DNA from: Bugula neritina
Taxonomy: Eukaryota > Bryozoa > Gymnolaemata > Cheilostomatida > Bugulidae
Direction of reading: 5' to 3'
Assembly (NCBI GenBank): GCA_964035545.1
Contig: OZ037769.1
Span: 9,029,429 to 9,093,428, forward strand
Length of the DNA: 64,000 bases
A program made the translations under genes and the position numbers. Positions 12,321 to 23,887 of the stretch are shown one piece after another; positions within the stretch are counted from its first letter, which is position 1, and every line of letters begins with the position of its first letter. The notes beneath the pieces are model-generated. The model searched no databases. It saw nothing but the letters and a program-made list of their open reading frames with translations, and was not told where the DNA came from.

Positions 12321-13716
12321 TGTTATGACTGTTGGTCTAAACTTAGTCCTACCTTTTAAGAAATTTAGTGTTACTACATCCATTACTATTAGTATTAGTA
12401 TTACTTCTAGTTGAATGCTTTTTACTGAGTTGAGTTCACCAACAGTAACGCTGTCATTATCATTATATTCATATTGTTAGAAAATTTAATACATACATAC
12501 ATGTAAATATAATTATAAATTACTAACATACTATTAGTAGTGCTTAGTCTTTTAATCCTCCTCAGTACTGGCACTTGTAGGTATATATTAAATTTCCTCA
12601 AACTTCAAGACTGAAGTATTGCCATTGCTAAGAGTTTATTAGTATTGCTTGTTACCGTTATTAATAGGCAATAGTATTGCTCACAAGATTTATTCGGTTT
12701 GGTTTTCACTTTTGTTGATGTTTGTGTTAATGAAGATGCAATCTCTTCAGGAGCAATTATACACACTCCTGCTAGTGCTTTTCACAAACGCTCAAATAAT
12801 GACACCAAAATGGTGCACCATAAGGAATCTTTTCTTTAATAAATGATGTTTCAAGTCATTCTGTTATTCCAATCTATTTTTGAATCAACATTGTTCTCAT
12901 TTTAGTTGGTGCAATAGCTAGTGAAAGTACACCCACCCCCCCCCCCCCAGTACCCCCTGCTAAACTTAATCCAATAGATTATGGTCAGGAACGGCAACTC
13001 CAAGTCATGCCTCATTTCTATGCGGCGCCATGCTAGTGACCACGGGCGACACCGCCGGAATCTTGTGTCGTCCAATCAGGATTGACTCCATGTATATAGG
13101 TAACGCCTTCCAGCGCGCACAGCCAGTCTCGGACAGTGCTAGTAGCTACTAGGTTAACCATATGTAATTGCTCTGACTATTGTTATATATTTCTCTTTTA
13201 TTGTATACTGATTTTATCGTGCGTAATTAATTCAATACAGTTCTCGTTCCATGATCAACTTGTTCGGTTCTTCACATAACCTCACAGTGGATATGCAGTG
13301 ATTACCAGCACACAATAACACCCAATCTAGTAGTGCGCAAAACTACAACATAATTACCAAGTTGTAGCATAATTCTAAATACATGTAAAGCTATTATTAG
13401 CAACTCACATTTGCATACATAAAATAGGATTTATAGAATGAAATTTAGTTTAAAGTGTACTAGGTAATAGATTTTATTTGTAAAGAATTCAACATCACAC
13501 ATGCACATTTTAATATATATAGAGTGCACTCTCTCCTGAATTTATATGTACCAGACAAAACCAGCCTGTGTTCTGTTTTACAATGGTGTTTTGTTAATCA
13601 ACTTCAAGTTGCATGGAAAATATATTGCATTTAATTTTAATATCATATTTGAAATGTATGTCTCCTGTTTCTGATTAAGAATAAGCAAGTTTAAATATAT
13701 ATTTTTAATAACATAT
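12321..13716. other. Non-coding; poly-C tract and possible LTR-like block
   Basis: No gene recognised. A poly-C tract lies at about 12933-12950. Positions about 13020-13310 form a more GC-rich block with a TATA-like string (GTATATAGG) and a CACA end, reminiscent of a solo LTR. No matching TG start or second copy was found, so this is not called. Confidence 0.35.
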
Positions 13717-14070
13717 TGTAGTGAGTCATGCAATGTACTGATATGAGAATCGTCTGCTCTCCGTTCTGGGAATACTAAGGCCCCTATGAAGTAACCTATC
13801 AGCAGCACCGGAAGATATGCTTCCGACTCATGTGACAGTTTCCGGGCAATTAACATTGATCACGTTGTTGTGAGCGAGGGCTTGAAGTAGAAACATGTGT
13901 TAGTAGTTGACTTATGTATAGGATAATTTGATGTAATGTTTGCTTTATATTGTATTGTGGATAATAAACATAATTACTCGACAGCTACCCTAGTAATTAA
14001 TTGCTAGTAGAATAGCCAACTAAATACGCAAGTAGAAAACTCACGCACAGTAATTGCACGAATTACTACA
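13717..14070 (+). repeat. 5' LTR of decayed Gypsy element C
   Basis: 354 bp beginning TGTAGT and ending ACTACA, the inverted terminal hexamers typical of LTRs. An AATAAA polyadenylation signal lies at 13973-13978. It is followed after one base by a primer-binding site. No 3' LTR partner exists in the window: the internal region runs into microsatellite at 17.2 kb instead. Confidence 0.8.
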
Positions 14071-14071
14071 G

Positions 14072-14089
14072 TGGCGGCAGCGGTGGGAT
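14072..14089 (+). promoter_or_regulatory. Primer-binding site, tRNA-Leu type
   Basis: TGGCGGCAGCGGTGGGAT starts one base after the LTR. It complements the 3' end of animal tRNA-Leu (…ATCCCACCGCTGCCA plus CCA) with a single mismatch at the fourth base. This supports a tRNA-Leu-primed reverse transcription origin. The tRNA sequence is from general knowledge, not from this window. Confidence 0.7.
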
Positions 14090-14105
14090 CTTGTGTATAA
14101 CAGTC

Positions 14106-14958
14106 ATGGCAGAAGACGGCGCGGAGCTACCCATTCCGCTGAATGAGGGTGAGGAAGATAATGTTGATATACCTGTGGAACCAGTAGTGTTAGAAGAAGT
14201 GAGAATTCCTAGAGAGCCTGGTGAAGGCAGATACCGGCTGAAGGCGCCCACCTTCACAGGTAGTTGCACGGTGGCCACCAAGGGTGGCGTTGCTCAAACT
14301 CAGGATGGCGCTGACGGACAAGGCTAAGCCATATGGAGCGGGACCTGACATAGACGGGATCTTTGCTTCTCTGTGGGCCCATTTTGGTATCTCCCCCATA
14401 GATGCGCGGGCCCGCCTACAAAGGCTGCGGCGTGATCCTCACACGTCGCTACAGGAGCACGCTGCCACGGTGTACCCGCTGGCGCAGATCACGTTCCGCG
14501 ATCTGCCTCAAGTACACCGTGAGAGGTATACTTATGATGCCTTCGTACAGTCCATCAACGACTTGGGGCTCCACCATCAGTTCCAAGCGAGGGGAGTCAC
14601 CACGGTCGAGGATGCACTTGCGGTGGGAGAAGCCTACCTCATGGCGACTCATATGCACCGCAATCGCGTGGTCTCCCGCCAGGTGGCCACGGAGCACACT
14701 ACTGCTCATACTGAACCAAATGGGGAACCCTCCGCGGTGGCTAATGTGAACCAGATGTCACTAGCATCGAAAGTCGCACAAATGACTGACATGCTAGATA
14801 AACTGGTCGCCACATTAGCTCCCCCAAGCCAGGTAGATACCGCCGTGAGCCTTGCAGGCCGCAGGTACAATCACCAGGCATGGGGCATAACTTCTGCTGG
14901 GGATGCGGAAGGCCAGGACATTTTCAAAAGAACTGCCCTCAACTCCAACAAGGGTTAA
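14106..14958 (+). pseudogene. Broken gag of Gypsy element C
   Basis: The probable start is the ATG at 14106, 17 bases after the primer site. The N-terminal ~55 residues are acidic and end with KAPTFTG, typical of the start of a Gag capsid domain. The frame is then lost. From 14284 a second frame carries the capsid-like body (LRMALTDKAKPYG, then FASLWAHFG). A CCHC zinc knuckle, CWGCGRPGHFQKNC, follows at about 14895-14936 in a third frame. So at least two frameshifts, and apparently a short deletion near 14270, separate the parts. Gag would package the element RNA in a cytoplasmic particle. This copy cannot. Confidence 0.75.
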
Positions 14959-17188
14959 ACTACCACGGCCCGCAGATGTTCCCACCTCCTGCGGGCCGCC
15001 GGTAAACCACCCAGGGAGGACCGCGAGTCTGCCGCCCCGCTGGGCGCCGCGCGGAGATGCTGTGAAGTGGCGACCCCCACGGCAAGTAGGCTACTCAAGC
15101 CACTCGCCACCTGGGTCCTCTATGCCACTCCAACACGGATCCGGCAGACGGTTGATCTCAGAGCCTGTGAGGGAAACGGTACAGGCGCCGCAAGGCGTAC
15201 CGCCCCAACCTCAGCAGCTGGTCAATAGTCGTCGCCAACCGTGGACCCCTCGACCCACAGCGAGGGAGGTGCAACCACGGCACACACAGCTGCAGCCGCA
15301 CGGAAGTAGCTACTTCCTGCCAGGAAAGCTAGCTGGCAAGCCTGCCAACTTCCTTCTGGACTCGGGCTGCACCACCAACCTCCTTAGCCGTCAATTCTTT
15401 GACACCCTCAGCGCTAAGGTCAAGGACGGGTTGGCACGGTATGAGGGGGATCATGGCACCCTGGCAGACGGGTCGTGCATTCCCTTCTACGGCATTATTG
15501 AGCTGACTGGTTACATCCGTAACCAGGCCATCCAAGAGACGTTTATCGTCGGACAGCTCAACGAGGATGCTATCCTCGGGATGCCATTCTTACAACGACA
15601 CGGATGTCGCATCGATTTCAGTAAATCTGCGATGATCATGGGCGATAGGGAGCTCACTTGTGTCGATAAGTTTGGTCGTCCTCTAGCGGGAGGAGTGCAG
15701 GTAGTACGGAGCTGTACGATACCAGGCCACTCCCGGGCTACCGTCCGCTGCAAAGTAGACGGTGGCCAAACCTCTAGGTTGGGAGTTGTCAAAAGCACGC
15801 ACTCAAGAATCCAACTTGCCCATAGCTTTAGCTGGCTTACGGGACAAGGAGAGATCTCAGTGCAGTGCGTCAACCCCTCCTCAGAGACGGTAGATCTACC
15901 ACCCAGGTCCATGCTGGGCCGCTTCCATCCTGTCCAGGAGGAAGCCATTGGGCTGTCGTTGGGAGCTACGACGGAAGGTCCTCAGCAGAGCCCGTCTCCA
16001 GGGCGGAGGACCGTCCCAACCCACGCCTCCCATATTCCAGGGACGCGTGGCGACACAGGCAACAGAAAGCGCCAGGTTATGGCTATGTTGCCACGCAGGT
16101 ACAGTGGAGCGCCCCGCAACACAGACCACGACGCCCGCCTGAATAGAGTAAGCCGTCGTGAGGTACCACGGGCGGCGGAGACCGCCCCTACTCATCAGCC
16201 CACGAGGAGGTTGGGCTCGAAGGAGAGGAGCAGAGTTCCCCCACGGAACTCGGGCCAACTCCAACAGAGGGCTGACACGCCCCCAAGGGCCGTCCAGAGC
16301 CTCCACGCCAAACCTGTATGGGCTGGTAACGTTAGGGAGCTGCCAAAACTCCAGGAAAGCCTTCCTGGGGTGGTAGCCGACGTGTACCGAGCGAAACAGG
16401 AAGGGCGACGACTCAGTGGTAGACAACGGCGACAGGGATGCGCCGAGCTACGGCTGTACTGTCAACGTTGGAACTCCCTGCGGGTCGGGCCAGATGGTCT
16501 GCTGACCATGACTTTGGCCGCCAACAGCAGACAACCAGCCAGGAAGAGGATCGTCTGCCCAGCTGCCATCCGCCGGGAGTTGATACAGGACACCCACGAG
16601 CAGACTCATGGAGGAATCCAGGGGGTGGTCACCAAGCTACAACTCCGGTGGTACTGGCCCAACGTGGAGCGGGACATCCGGCGCAGAGTGAGACGGTGCG
16701 AAGTCTTCCAGACCAACCAGCATAGCCGTCTCCCTGGTGAAGCGGGGCGGCAGACGCATTGTGCGAGAAGGTCTTGGCAAGCGGAGACTGTCGTCCTGGC
16801 CGGAAACACCCCCATGACACCTCAGGAAGACTTGGCGAGGCGAAAAAGGCCACTTCCGTCCTTGAAAGTGTGCCCACCGCCCCCAACGTCAAGCCTGCCA
16901 TCACCACCACTTCCGGAACCGAAAACGGGCCCGAAAGTGCAAAAACCCCCCGTGGGAGGGGCTCTGTACGGAGATACCAACGTAGGAACAACCGTCACAA
17001 ACAGGCTGGAAAAATCACCCGTGAGACATAACAATCCACGGGTGAGCACACCGCCTCCCACAGTGACGACGCCTCCAGGACCACACACTAGGCAACCCCC
17101 AGCGTGTCTCGGAGACTTCGTGCGTGACCGCGTTACAAGCGGCAGTTATGAAGGTCTAGTGAGGTCTCGCATGGGAAAAAATATATAA
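14937..17188 (+). pseudogene. Gypsy element C protease plus integrase remnant, reverse transcriptase missing
   Basis: A long open frame (761 codons if opened at 14903). Near residue 155 it has FLLDSGCTTNLLS, the DSG active site of a retropepsin, with the later ILGMPFLQ flap-side motif, so the protease is recognisable. Immediately after should come reverse transcriptase and RNase H, but no FxDYR or YxDD motif exists. Instead about 170 Pro/Arg-rich residues lead to an integrase zinc-binding remnant (HEQTHGG, then LRWYWPNV) whose CxxC is degraded to CEVF. The DDE core is absent. The frame stays open partly because the region is GC-rich, which suppresses stops in every frame. Integration and replication are not possible for this copy. 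Confidence 0.75.
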
Positions 17189-17409
17189 AAATATATATAT
17201 ATAAAAATATATATGTAAATATAAATATATATATATAAATATATATCATAATAATATATTATATATTATTATATTATATATGTATAACAATATTATATAT
17301 AATATATAATATATATATTTATATATAATAATAATCTATTATATATTATTATATTATAAATTTTATTATATATATATGTGTATATATATATGTGTATATA
17401 TATATATAA

Positions 17410-17446
<37 letters not shown>

Positions 17447-17480
17447 TGTATAAATGTAAATATATATACACGCACGCACA

Positions 17481-17568
<88 letters not shown>

Positions 17569-17575
17569 CACATGT
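17170..17575. repeat. Compound microsatellite: AT-rich, (TA)n, then (CACG)n and (CA)n
   Basis: AT-rich repeats (17170-17470) run into CACG tetranucleotide repeats (about 17468-17558) and then CA repeats to about 17572. It begins exactly where the open frame of element C ends, so microsatellite expansion or a break removed that element's 3' part. Arg-Thr-His-Ala and Cys-Val-Arg-Ala frames are artefacts. Confidence 0.95.
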
Positions 17576-18242
17576 ATTATGCATGCCAAATATTTACTAC
17601 AAATTTCAAAATTAGCATAACTAAGTAGACGTATTACTGTGCCTATTTGCATCCAATTTACTAGTCTTACATTTATAGCAATTGTAACGTATTTTGTGTA
17701 AAATGGTTATTGCAAGCATTATTCAATTCATATTCACATTGTAATCACAGCAAAACCTATATGCATTGAAATATGTTTAAAAACTCTACCAATAAAAAAA
17801 AACTAAAAAAAATGGACACAGAAAATAAAAAAAAATAAAATCACAAAAGTGGCAAAATTTTTCCTCTATAACTTATATAAACTCGCGGTACCAGTAGCGG
17901 CATAATGATTTTTCATGGTTTAAAGTCAACACTCCTAAATATACCACACTGCACGCGGGGAACTACTAATTTTAATAGTATTATTATTATTGCTGTGGCC
18001 TGCGAGTTTGTTACTTGAACTCCAAGCTTTATCAGGTAACTTCAAAAATTGTTCAATATTGGTCTTGAAATGATGCATAGTCTAATTGAAAGTATAATTG
18101 TAAGATATCCCTTCAAATTTTTTATTTTATATTTAGAATAATTATAAAAAAGTGATACTAATACTAATAGTAAATGTAATACTAATACTAACAGTAATAG
18201 TAATACTTATAGTTATACTTATACTTATGGTTATACTAATAC
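17576..18242. other. No gene; A-rich and (TAATAC)-type simple repeat
   Basis: A-rich from about 17795, then from about 18150 an imperfect TACTAATAC/TAGTAA repeat that is the target of copy A. The last four bases, ATAC, are copy A's target-site duplication. Confidence 0.6.
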
Positions 18243-18881
18243 TGTTATAACGGGAACTTGTGGTATCCCGCTACAACTTACTGTACAGCTGTTACTAATA
18301 TGGCTAAGCCTTAGTGATTTACTATAACAGTATTATATGCATATACTTTATGGTAATTACCTTGTAGATTGTTGGTGACTCCTCTCGTTCCTGGTACGTC
18401 TACCTGAAGCTGGGTCTTACAGAGGAGTGACTTCAGATAGCTGTTGGGTGTAGCAAGATACTTCTTGCCGGTTAGCTCCACGTCAGCTGCTTCAGGATAG
18501 GTTGAAGTATTACAAGGGTGGCTGTAATACTTAGGTTTCCTGCCGGTTGGTCCACGTCAGCTGCTTCAGGATAGGCTACTGCGTTTACAAGGGTGGCTGC
18601 ATTTCCATATAAGGATAGAGCCAAGAAGCTGCAGGATCAGGGTGTTTGACGTATAGGAACTGACTTCAAAGCGAAAATGTAATTATAATTGTAACGAAAT
18701 TAGTACATGTTACAGACAGTAGGAAACAGATGGGCTATTGTGATGGCATTAGTTCTCTCTAATCCGTATAACAATGAAAAGTTAATATCAATGTGGGGTT
18801 TAGCTGGGCGTTAGGAAATGAGAATGTAGAATGACTCAGTGGGAAATGAATAAACCTAAAGTCCATAATTCCACTACAACA
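18243..18881 (-). repeat. Copy A 3' LTR
   Basis: 639 bp, on the minus strand TGTTGTAGTGG … CGTTATAACA. It is preceded on the minus strand by a purine tract (CGGGAGAAA, 18882-18890), the likely polypurine primer for plus-strand synthesis. Confidence 0.9.
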
Positions 18882-20263
18882 TTTCTCCCGACGAAAAAGA
18901 AAGCATAGCTCCTGCTATGTGTCTGTAGTACTTACAATGTAGTTCGAAATTATGATAAGGTTCTACTTACGAAATTGGGGTGTGGAGGTGAGTCAGTAAG
19001 TGATTCGTCTGAGTAAGTTGGTATTAATCAGAGCGTTCTACTTATTACTTACTAGGACTATTACTAACTAGGATGAGGAAATGGTATGAATGTTAAATTG
19101 CTCCGAATAGTTGTTGCGGCAGATATAATTATTATTAATAAAGTTCGAGTGGCTAGAATGCGGGGTTGTGTCATTGTGTGATTACCGGTAAGTTGGCGCG
19201 ATCCTCAACTATAACTCTACGTACAAGCCACGCTACTCTGTTGACACCACTTTAACTCAATATTTCCATAACCTCAGTTTTCGATATCAGTATGTCTTCC
19301 AGTACGGTAAGTTGGATAATACTAATTAATTCTACGTTTTTATCATTGTGTGGATTCAGTTAGTATATCTGTGATGTGAATATGTACGTAGCTTCAGTGG
19401 TAGTACTAGTAGTAGGCGTAGTATTTCGTTGTAATCAACTTCAAGTTTTTTAAGTTTTACTTCAAACCTATCAAATTAACTTCAGTAATTTAAAGTTCTT
19501 AGTCTAGATGTGACGATGTAACCCAAATTAAGTGTAATTTTCTCGTTCGATTTTTTGAGATATCATTCAAAAGTGATAAATTCAATAAAGTGATAAACTG
19601 TCAGTCCAGTGTCGTTTGACTATAGGTATTAGTTTAGAGTAAGACTAAAGTGTGTGTTTGCTGACCGAATTACCCACTTACAACAGTTATAGTGCTGCTA
19701 CTAGTTGTGGTGTCAATACTTATAGATACTATGTCAATATGTCTGGTCAGTAGTTGAGTAGTATTGGCATTATAAAATTTTAATGATAAGAGTAAAGTTG
19801 TACTTGGTAACAATAGTCATTGGACTTAATGGTGGGTGTTGTCAATTAGTAAACATGTTGCTATTGAATTGTCTAGCCGTTTTTGTAGTTACTTATACTG
19901 GCATAAATCCATCTTTATCTGGTTAATGTTAAAATAAGTAAATAATAATGAAAAAAAAATAATAATAAAAAAAACTTTCACTAGTAGGAGTACTAATTGT
20001 GGGTATTTCGGTCTCAGTGTTTTGTTTATGGTTATATATAATTGATCTAGTGGACCACTGGTATCCACTGCTAGCTGTTAAGCTGCTCACCCAATGAAAA
20101 GAAAAGGGAATGGCTCCTGCCATTCGTTATTCTATTTATTCCTGAAGGGGTTAGTAAGCATTGGGGTGGATTTGTTAGTATCAGCAGACTGTTATATGTT
20201 AGTATCTAACTAGGGGGGGGGGGGGTTGATATGTGCATCCGCTAGGCTATCGCTTATAATGAC

Positions 20264-21042
20264 TTGAATGGATCCTTGCCCTTCAGATCTGCCCAATGCA
20301 CTGCAACTGTTGGAGAGGCAGGGTGTTGGAGTGCTTTAGCAGTACCTCCACGCTTCACAGCACGGTGGCGGAGTTACAACAAACCACGACTGATCTACCC
20401 GTCACGTGGGGTTAGTAATTGGACTTATCGTCTAGCTCAAAGCAGTAGCAGTATAGGGTCGGTCATCGTAGCCATATCAATCCAATTGCCTTTCTGAGTA
20501 AGCATGCCTAGTTTATATGCCACTTTATGCTACAGGGTCTAATGTAACTGAACTCAATTTAACTGAGTTGTTCTCAGCTCAGGAGGACCAAGATGGGGTC
20601 CTCATAATAAGTATTATAGGGCTAGGCACGCTGTTGCTAATGGCAGTGCTCAGCATGTTTGCTTGTCGCTATGGCGCCCGTAGATACATAGAATATAGAA
20701 CCACCCCACAAAGCTAACATTACTAACGTCCCTATAATATACGTATAAATATATATATTTTTGTTTTTGTTTTTTTTTTTTCATTTACTTCATTTTCATT
20801 CACTACTTATATGTATATATTATATGTAAATATGTTTTTGTCATTGTATATCTATATACCAGTTAATAATATGTTAATAATAAATCTAACTACCATTTAG
20901 CTCACATAATCATGTGTTTGTTTTATATTCTCTTTTAGGATACACTGGCCTAGTGGCCGGAATAGTATTAGGGGCCTTGGCCCTAGCCTTAATAGTTTAT
21001 ATATTCTGCTGTTGTAGGCCCGCTTGCAGGGCGAGAGACTGA
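20264..21042 (+). CDS. Antisense block in copy A: exon-like segments for small membrane proteins
   Basis: Lies between pol and the 3' LTR, on the strand opposite to the element's genes. Segment 1 (20264-20497) opens with MNGSLPFRSAQC and is followed by a GTAAGC donor. Segment 2 (acceptor TGCTACAG, exon from 20536 to stop at 20717) has N-glycosylation sequons (NVT, NLT), one hydrophobic span (VLIISIIGLG…MAVLSMF) and a basic tail. Segment 3 (acceptor CTCTTTTAG, exon 20939-21042) has another hydrophobic span (GLVAGIVLGALALAL) followed by FCCCRPACRARD. Segments 2 and 3 both begin in the same splice phase, needing one upstream base, so they could be alternative last exons of one type I membrane protein. 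Copy B keeps all three. No homologue recognised. The link to segment 1 is unresolved, because the visible donor follows its stop. Confidence 0.5.
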
Positions 21043-21352
21043 GTAGTTAGTTTTGTGTTCGTTTTTCTTTTTCTTTTAATAAAGGTAAAATAGTGTAAAT
21101 CTAATCAGCTACCAATTGTATTCGTTTATTTCAATTTGCACTAGTCTTGTTAATGTAATCAACTTGTAAATAGAGGCTGTAGAGTGCGATTAGGATTAGA
21201 GTTGAGCCTTACTAAAACGATGGAATACTAGATAATCAAAATATAGTAGTAAATATGATATGCACTTTAAAAAAAAACAAGCCCAACTCGAACAGTCCGT
21301 CACGTTGAGTGTTTAGTCTTTTATCATGCAACGGTATTATGGTAAGTCTAGT

Positions 21353-23887
21353 CTATAGTCTGTAAGTGAATTGCGCCTCCCTCTTTTGCTTTGGTCTGCG
21401 CCTTAGACCGTATCGTTTATTGTTGCGAGTTGGTGGTGGTGGTGGCTTTATTCTTTCAGCTTCCTCAGTATTGTTATTCTGAGGCTCTTGGATACTAGTT
21501 CCTTCTCGGTTACCATTACTATGTGCAATGTCTGTGTCGGTTCCATTATGGTGTGCATGTTCATCATTATGTGCCTCAATTCCTGTTGTAGGTTGACGGT
21601 CAGTCTCTTGGCAGTCAGTTTCTCGGCAGTCTTCTTCACTAGACGGTCTGTCAGAGTGAAAATTGTCCGATTCTGGAGCTGAAGTTTCAACCTCCTCAGA
21701 ACCTGAGTCTTGGGCCGCAGGTGAGTCTAGCTCAATTGATAGTTCAGATGTGGGTCCTCTAACTATGCTGCACTGATTCTTCGAGAAGAATTGCTTCTTG
21801 CAGCAGTGCTTGTACACTGCTTCAACCTTGTTGTGTGTAGTGAAGACACCATTTCCACCCTTAAGCTCACCCGCGTCACAGTGTTTAGAGGTAACCATGT
21901 CGATGCACTCTCCCCGCGTGATATGCCGGTTCTCTATGTGAGCATTACGGACTTTCACATTGGTGAAGAGAGACATTAACGTGGTGACCACCGACTTGAA
22001 CTTCTTGCATTGGTATGCTGGTGACTCCCATTCTATTGTGTTGGGTTTGTATACCATGATTTTTGTCTGTTGGGGCTGTCGCGAGGGGTCAGTCTTGTCA
22101 TGTCCGGGGCAGGTGTAGTTAGTGTTCAGTCGGAACAAGTGGGGTTGGTCAGTATGGTGTGAGCCGCATACCATGGGGTTTTTTGCTTCTACCGGGGTCG
22201 CTCCACAGCCAAGGAAACAGCTTAGCAAGCATAGCATTGCTAGTTGTACCGCATCCATGACTGAGAGTTTTCTGCCACCTCTTCTACTTTTGGCCTTCGG
22301 TCCTTTTGCCTTGGGAGTTAGTTCTACGGCGTTGACGTGTTCCTGGCCTGGATCTTGATTTAGGAACTGGAATGCAAACTCGTCAGGACCGAGGTCGCTG
22401 ACGACGTTTACATTAGAGCATTTGCTCCCATAATGCCGGTTCCCGCAAGACTTGCAGGGCCAAGGATTTTGTCCACGCCCATTGCCGTAGTTCTGACCTG
22501 TGTGATTGTTATTGTGTCTGTGTGAAGATTGGTGGTTGTATGACCCTCTTTGTTGGTTAAAAGGGGTTTGGTGTTGGTTAAAAGGAGCCTGATGTTGGTT
22601 GTGGGTGCCTTGGTTATAGTAGCGCTGTGGTTGATTGTAACCACCTCTTCTGTTGCCTCGGTTACCACCGCGTCCTCTACCACGGTATCGGTTGGACTGG
22701 TAGTTATTGCTCCTGTAACTTTTCTCCTCTTGCTCCTTGGATCTTATTGACTGAGCTTTTATAAGCTCAGCCAGACCGTCTATCTGCTTTTGCAGAGGAG
22801 CTATGAGTTCTGCTTGGCTCCGGTTATAATTAATTTCCGCGACTATTTCTGACTCTATGAAATTTATTTTTTGAGTCTTGAGTGCCCCATCTACCGCTTC
22901 CAGCTTCTTTGCTTCCTCCAAGGTCTGCTGCAGGGTGAGTTCACCCTTCAGAAGGATATCCCTCTGATGGGCTTCGTTCAGCCCTGCAATGAATACGTTC
23001 GTCAACACCTTGTCTCTATATTCCTCCGGCATATCCAGGAATGCCGACTGGCCTTGAGAGACTACTTCTGTGAAGAATTCTCCAACAGTTTTCTTCCCCT
23101 GTGACAGTTTCCAGAGGCTCTTCCCTAGCAGTGGGTTGCTTCTCTGGAACATTGTAGCCAGTTTGGGTTTAAGTGCAGTGTAGCTGGTGGCACAGCCGGG
23201 CGCCTGTTTCACTACCTTTCGGTACGTTTGCCAAGCTGAGCCAGTGAGCTTGGCAGGTATAGCGAGGGCTAGTTGTTCGTTGTCATATCGATGGGGGGCC
23301 ATTAGAACTTCCCATCTCTCTATAAAATTCTCCCAGGACTCAGTAGAGTCACCGGAGAAGGATGGCAGGCTATCCAAGTTGGGTGCCACACTTGCTATGA
23401 TCTGCGTTTGGAATGGATTGGCGGTTGGTATGTTGGTAGAGGGTATGCCGCGTGGAGGTCGTGTTTGGGTTGAATAAGTTTGTAGTGTTGGGGTCATATG
23501 AGCTTGAGTTGACAAGCCATAGTTTGTCATTGTAAGGCTGGGTGTAGGGCCTGTTGAAGTGTTGCTGTTGATACAGTCACGTCGTAGCTCTGGAGATAAT
23601 GAGTTCCAAAACTTCACTATCTCTTCCTTCGAGGTGGGTGTGTAAATTGTGTTTTTGGGTCTTGTGCCCGTATCGCTCGATGTCGTGGTCGAGCTGGTTA
23701 TAGTGGTTGTCGCGGTTAGTGGAGTGTCAGTATTGTCAGATAGTGTAGTAGGGGTTGAGGTGGTTATGGGAGGTTGTGTGGTAGTGTCGGAGCTCAATGT
23801 GGTAGGGGCAGACGAGGTTGCTTCTCCTGGGGTAGCCATTTGTCTAGTTCTAGTTACACTCCGTGTCACCCGCCTGTTACTACTCAT
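21353..23887 (-). CDS. Copy A Gag fused to Env N-terminus and Pol C-terminal tail
   Basis: Uninterrupted 844-codon frame. Residues 1-130 are Ser/Thr-rich. About 165-340 is a Gypsy-type capsid region (LPSFSGDSTESWENFIERWE). An RGG-rich, Asn/Gln-rich stretch follows (RGRGRGGNRGNRRGG) with a CCHC-like knuckle of unusual spacing, CKSCGNRHYGSKC. Near residue 545 a Met begins a signal-peptide-like segment (AMLCLLSCFLGC), after which come about 130 Cys-containing residues of the env-like protein. At KNQCSIV the frame jumps to the acidic tail otherwise found at the end of Pol (RGPTSELSIEL). The jump is the internal deletion described under findings. Gag would form particles. Whether the fused protein is made is unknown. 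Confidence 0.85.
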   Translation of the reverse strand: MSSNRRVTRSVTRTRQMATPGEATSSAPTTLSSDTTTQPPITTSTPTTLSDNTDTPLTATTTITSSTTTSSDTGTRPKNTIYTPTSKEEIVKFWNSLSPELRRDCINSNTSTGPTPSLTMTNYGLSTQAHMTPTLQTYSTQTRPPRGIPSTNIPTANPFQTQIIASVAPNLDSLPSFSGDSTESWENFIERWEVLMAPHRYDNEQLALAIPAKLTGSAWQTYRKVVKQAPGCATSYTALKPKLATMFQRSNPLLGKSLWKLSQGKKTVGEFFTEVVSQGQSAFLDMPEEYRDKVLTNVFIAGLNEAHQRDILLKGELTLQQTLEEAKKLEAVDGALKTQKINFIESEIVAEINYNRSQAELIAPLQKQIDGLAELIKAQSIRSKEQEEKSYRSNNYQSNRYRGRGRGGNRGNRRGGYNQPQRYYNQGTHNQHQAPFNQHQTPFNQQRGSYNHQSSHRHNNNHTGQNYGNGRGQNPWPCKSCGNRHYGSKCSNVNVVSDLGPDEFAFQFLNQDPGQEHVNAVELTPKAKGPKAKSRRGGRKLSVMDAVQLAMLCLLSCFLGCGATPVEAKNPMVCGSHHTDQPHLFRLNTNYTCPGHDKTDPSRQPQQTKIMVYKPNTIEWESPAYQCKKFKSVVTTLMSLFTNVKVRNAHIENRHITRGECIDMVTSKHCDAGELKGGNGVFTTHNKVEAVYKHCCKKQFFSKNQCSIVRGPTSELSIELDSPAAQDSGSEEVETSAPESDNFHSDRPSSEEDCRETDCQETDRQPTTGIEAHNDEHAHHNGTDTDIAHSNGNREGTSIQEPQNNNTEEAERIKPPPPPTRNNKRYGLRRRPKQKREAQFTYRL

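Larger units (their letters stand above)
13717..17190 (+). mobile_element. Decayed, 3'-truncated Gypsy-like LTR retrotransposon (element C)
   Basis: Order: LTR, tRNA-Leu-type primer site, gag in three frames, protease, integrase fragment. RT/RNase H, integrase core and 3' LTR are missing. The internal part is markedly GC-rich against AT-rich surroundings, consistent with an inserted element of different base composition. Confidence 0.8.

Noticed and set aside
13020-13310. Possible solo LTR with TATA-like box
   Set aside because: No matching TG start, no partner copy in the window and no target duplication.
14190-17088. Many overlapping frames on both strands of element C
   Set aside because: High GC lowers stop frequency; only the gag, protease and integrase frames have domain support.
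17293-17652. Cys-Val-Arg-Ala and Thr-His-Ala-Arg repeat frames
   Set aside because: Translations of CACG/CA microsatellite.
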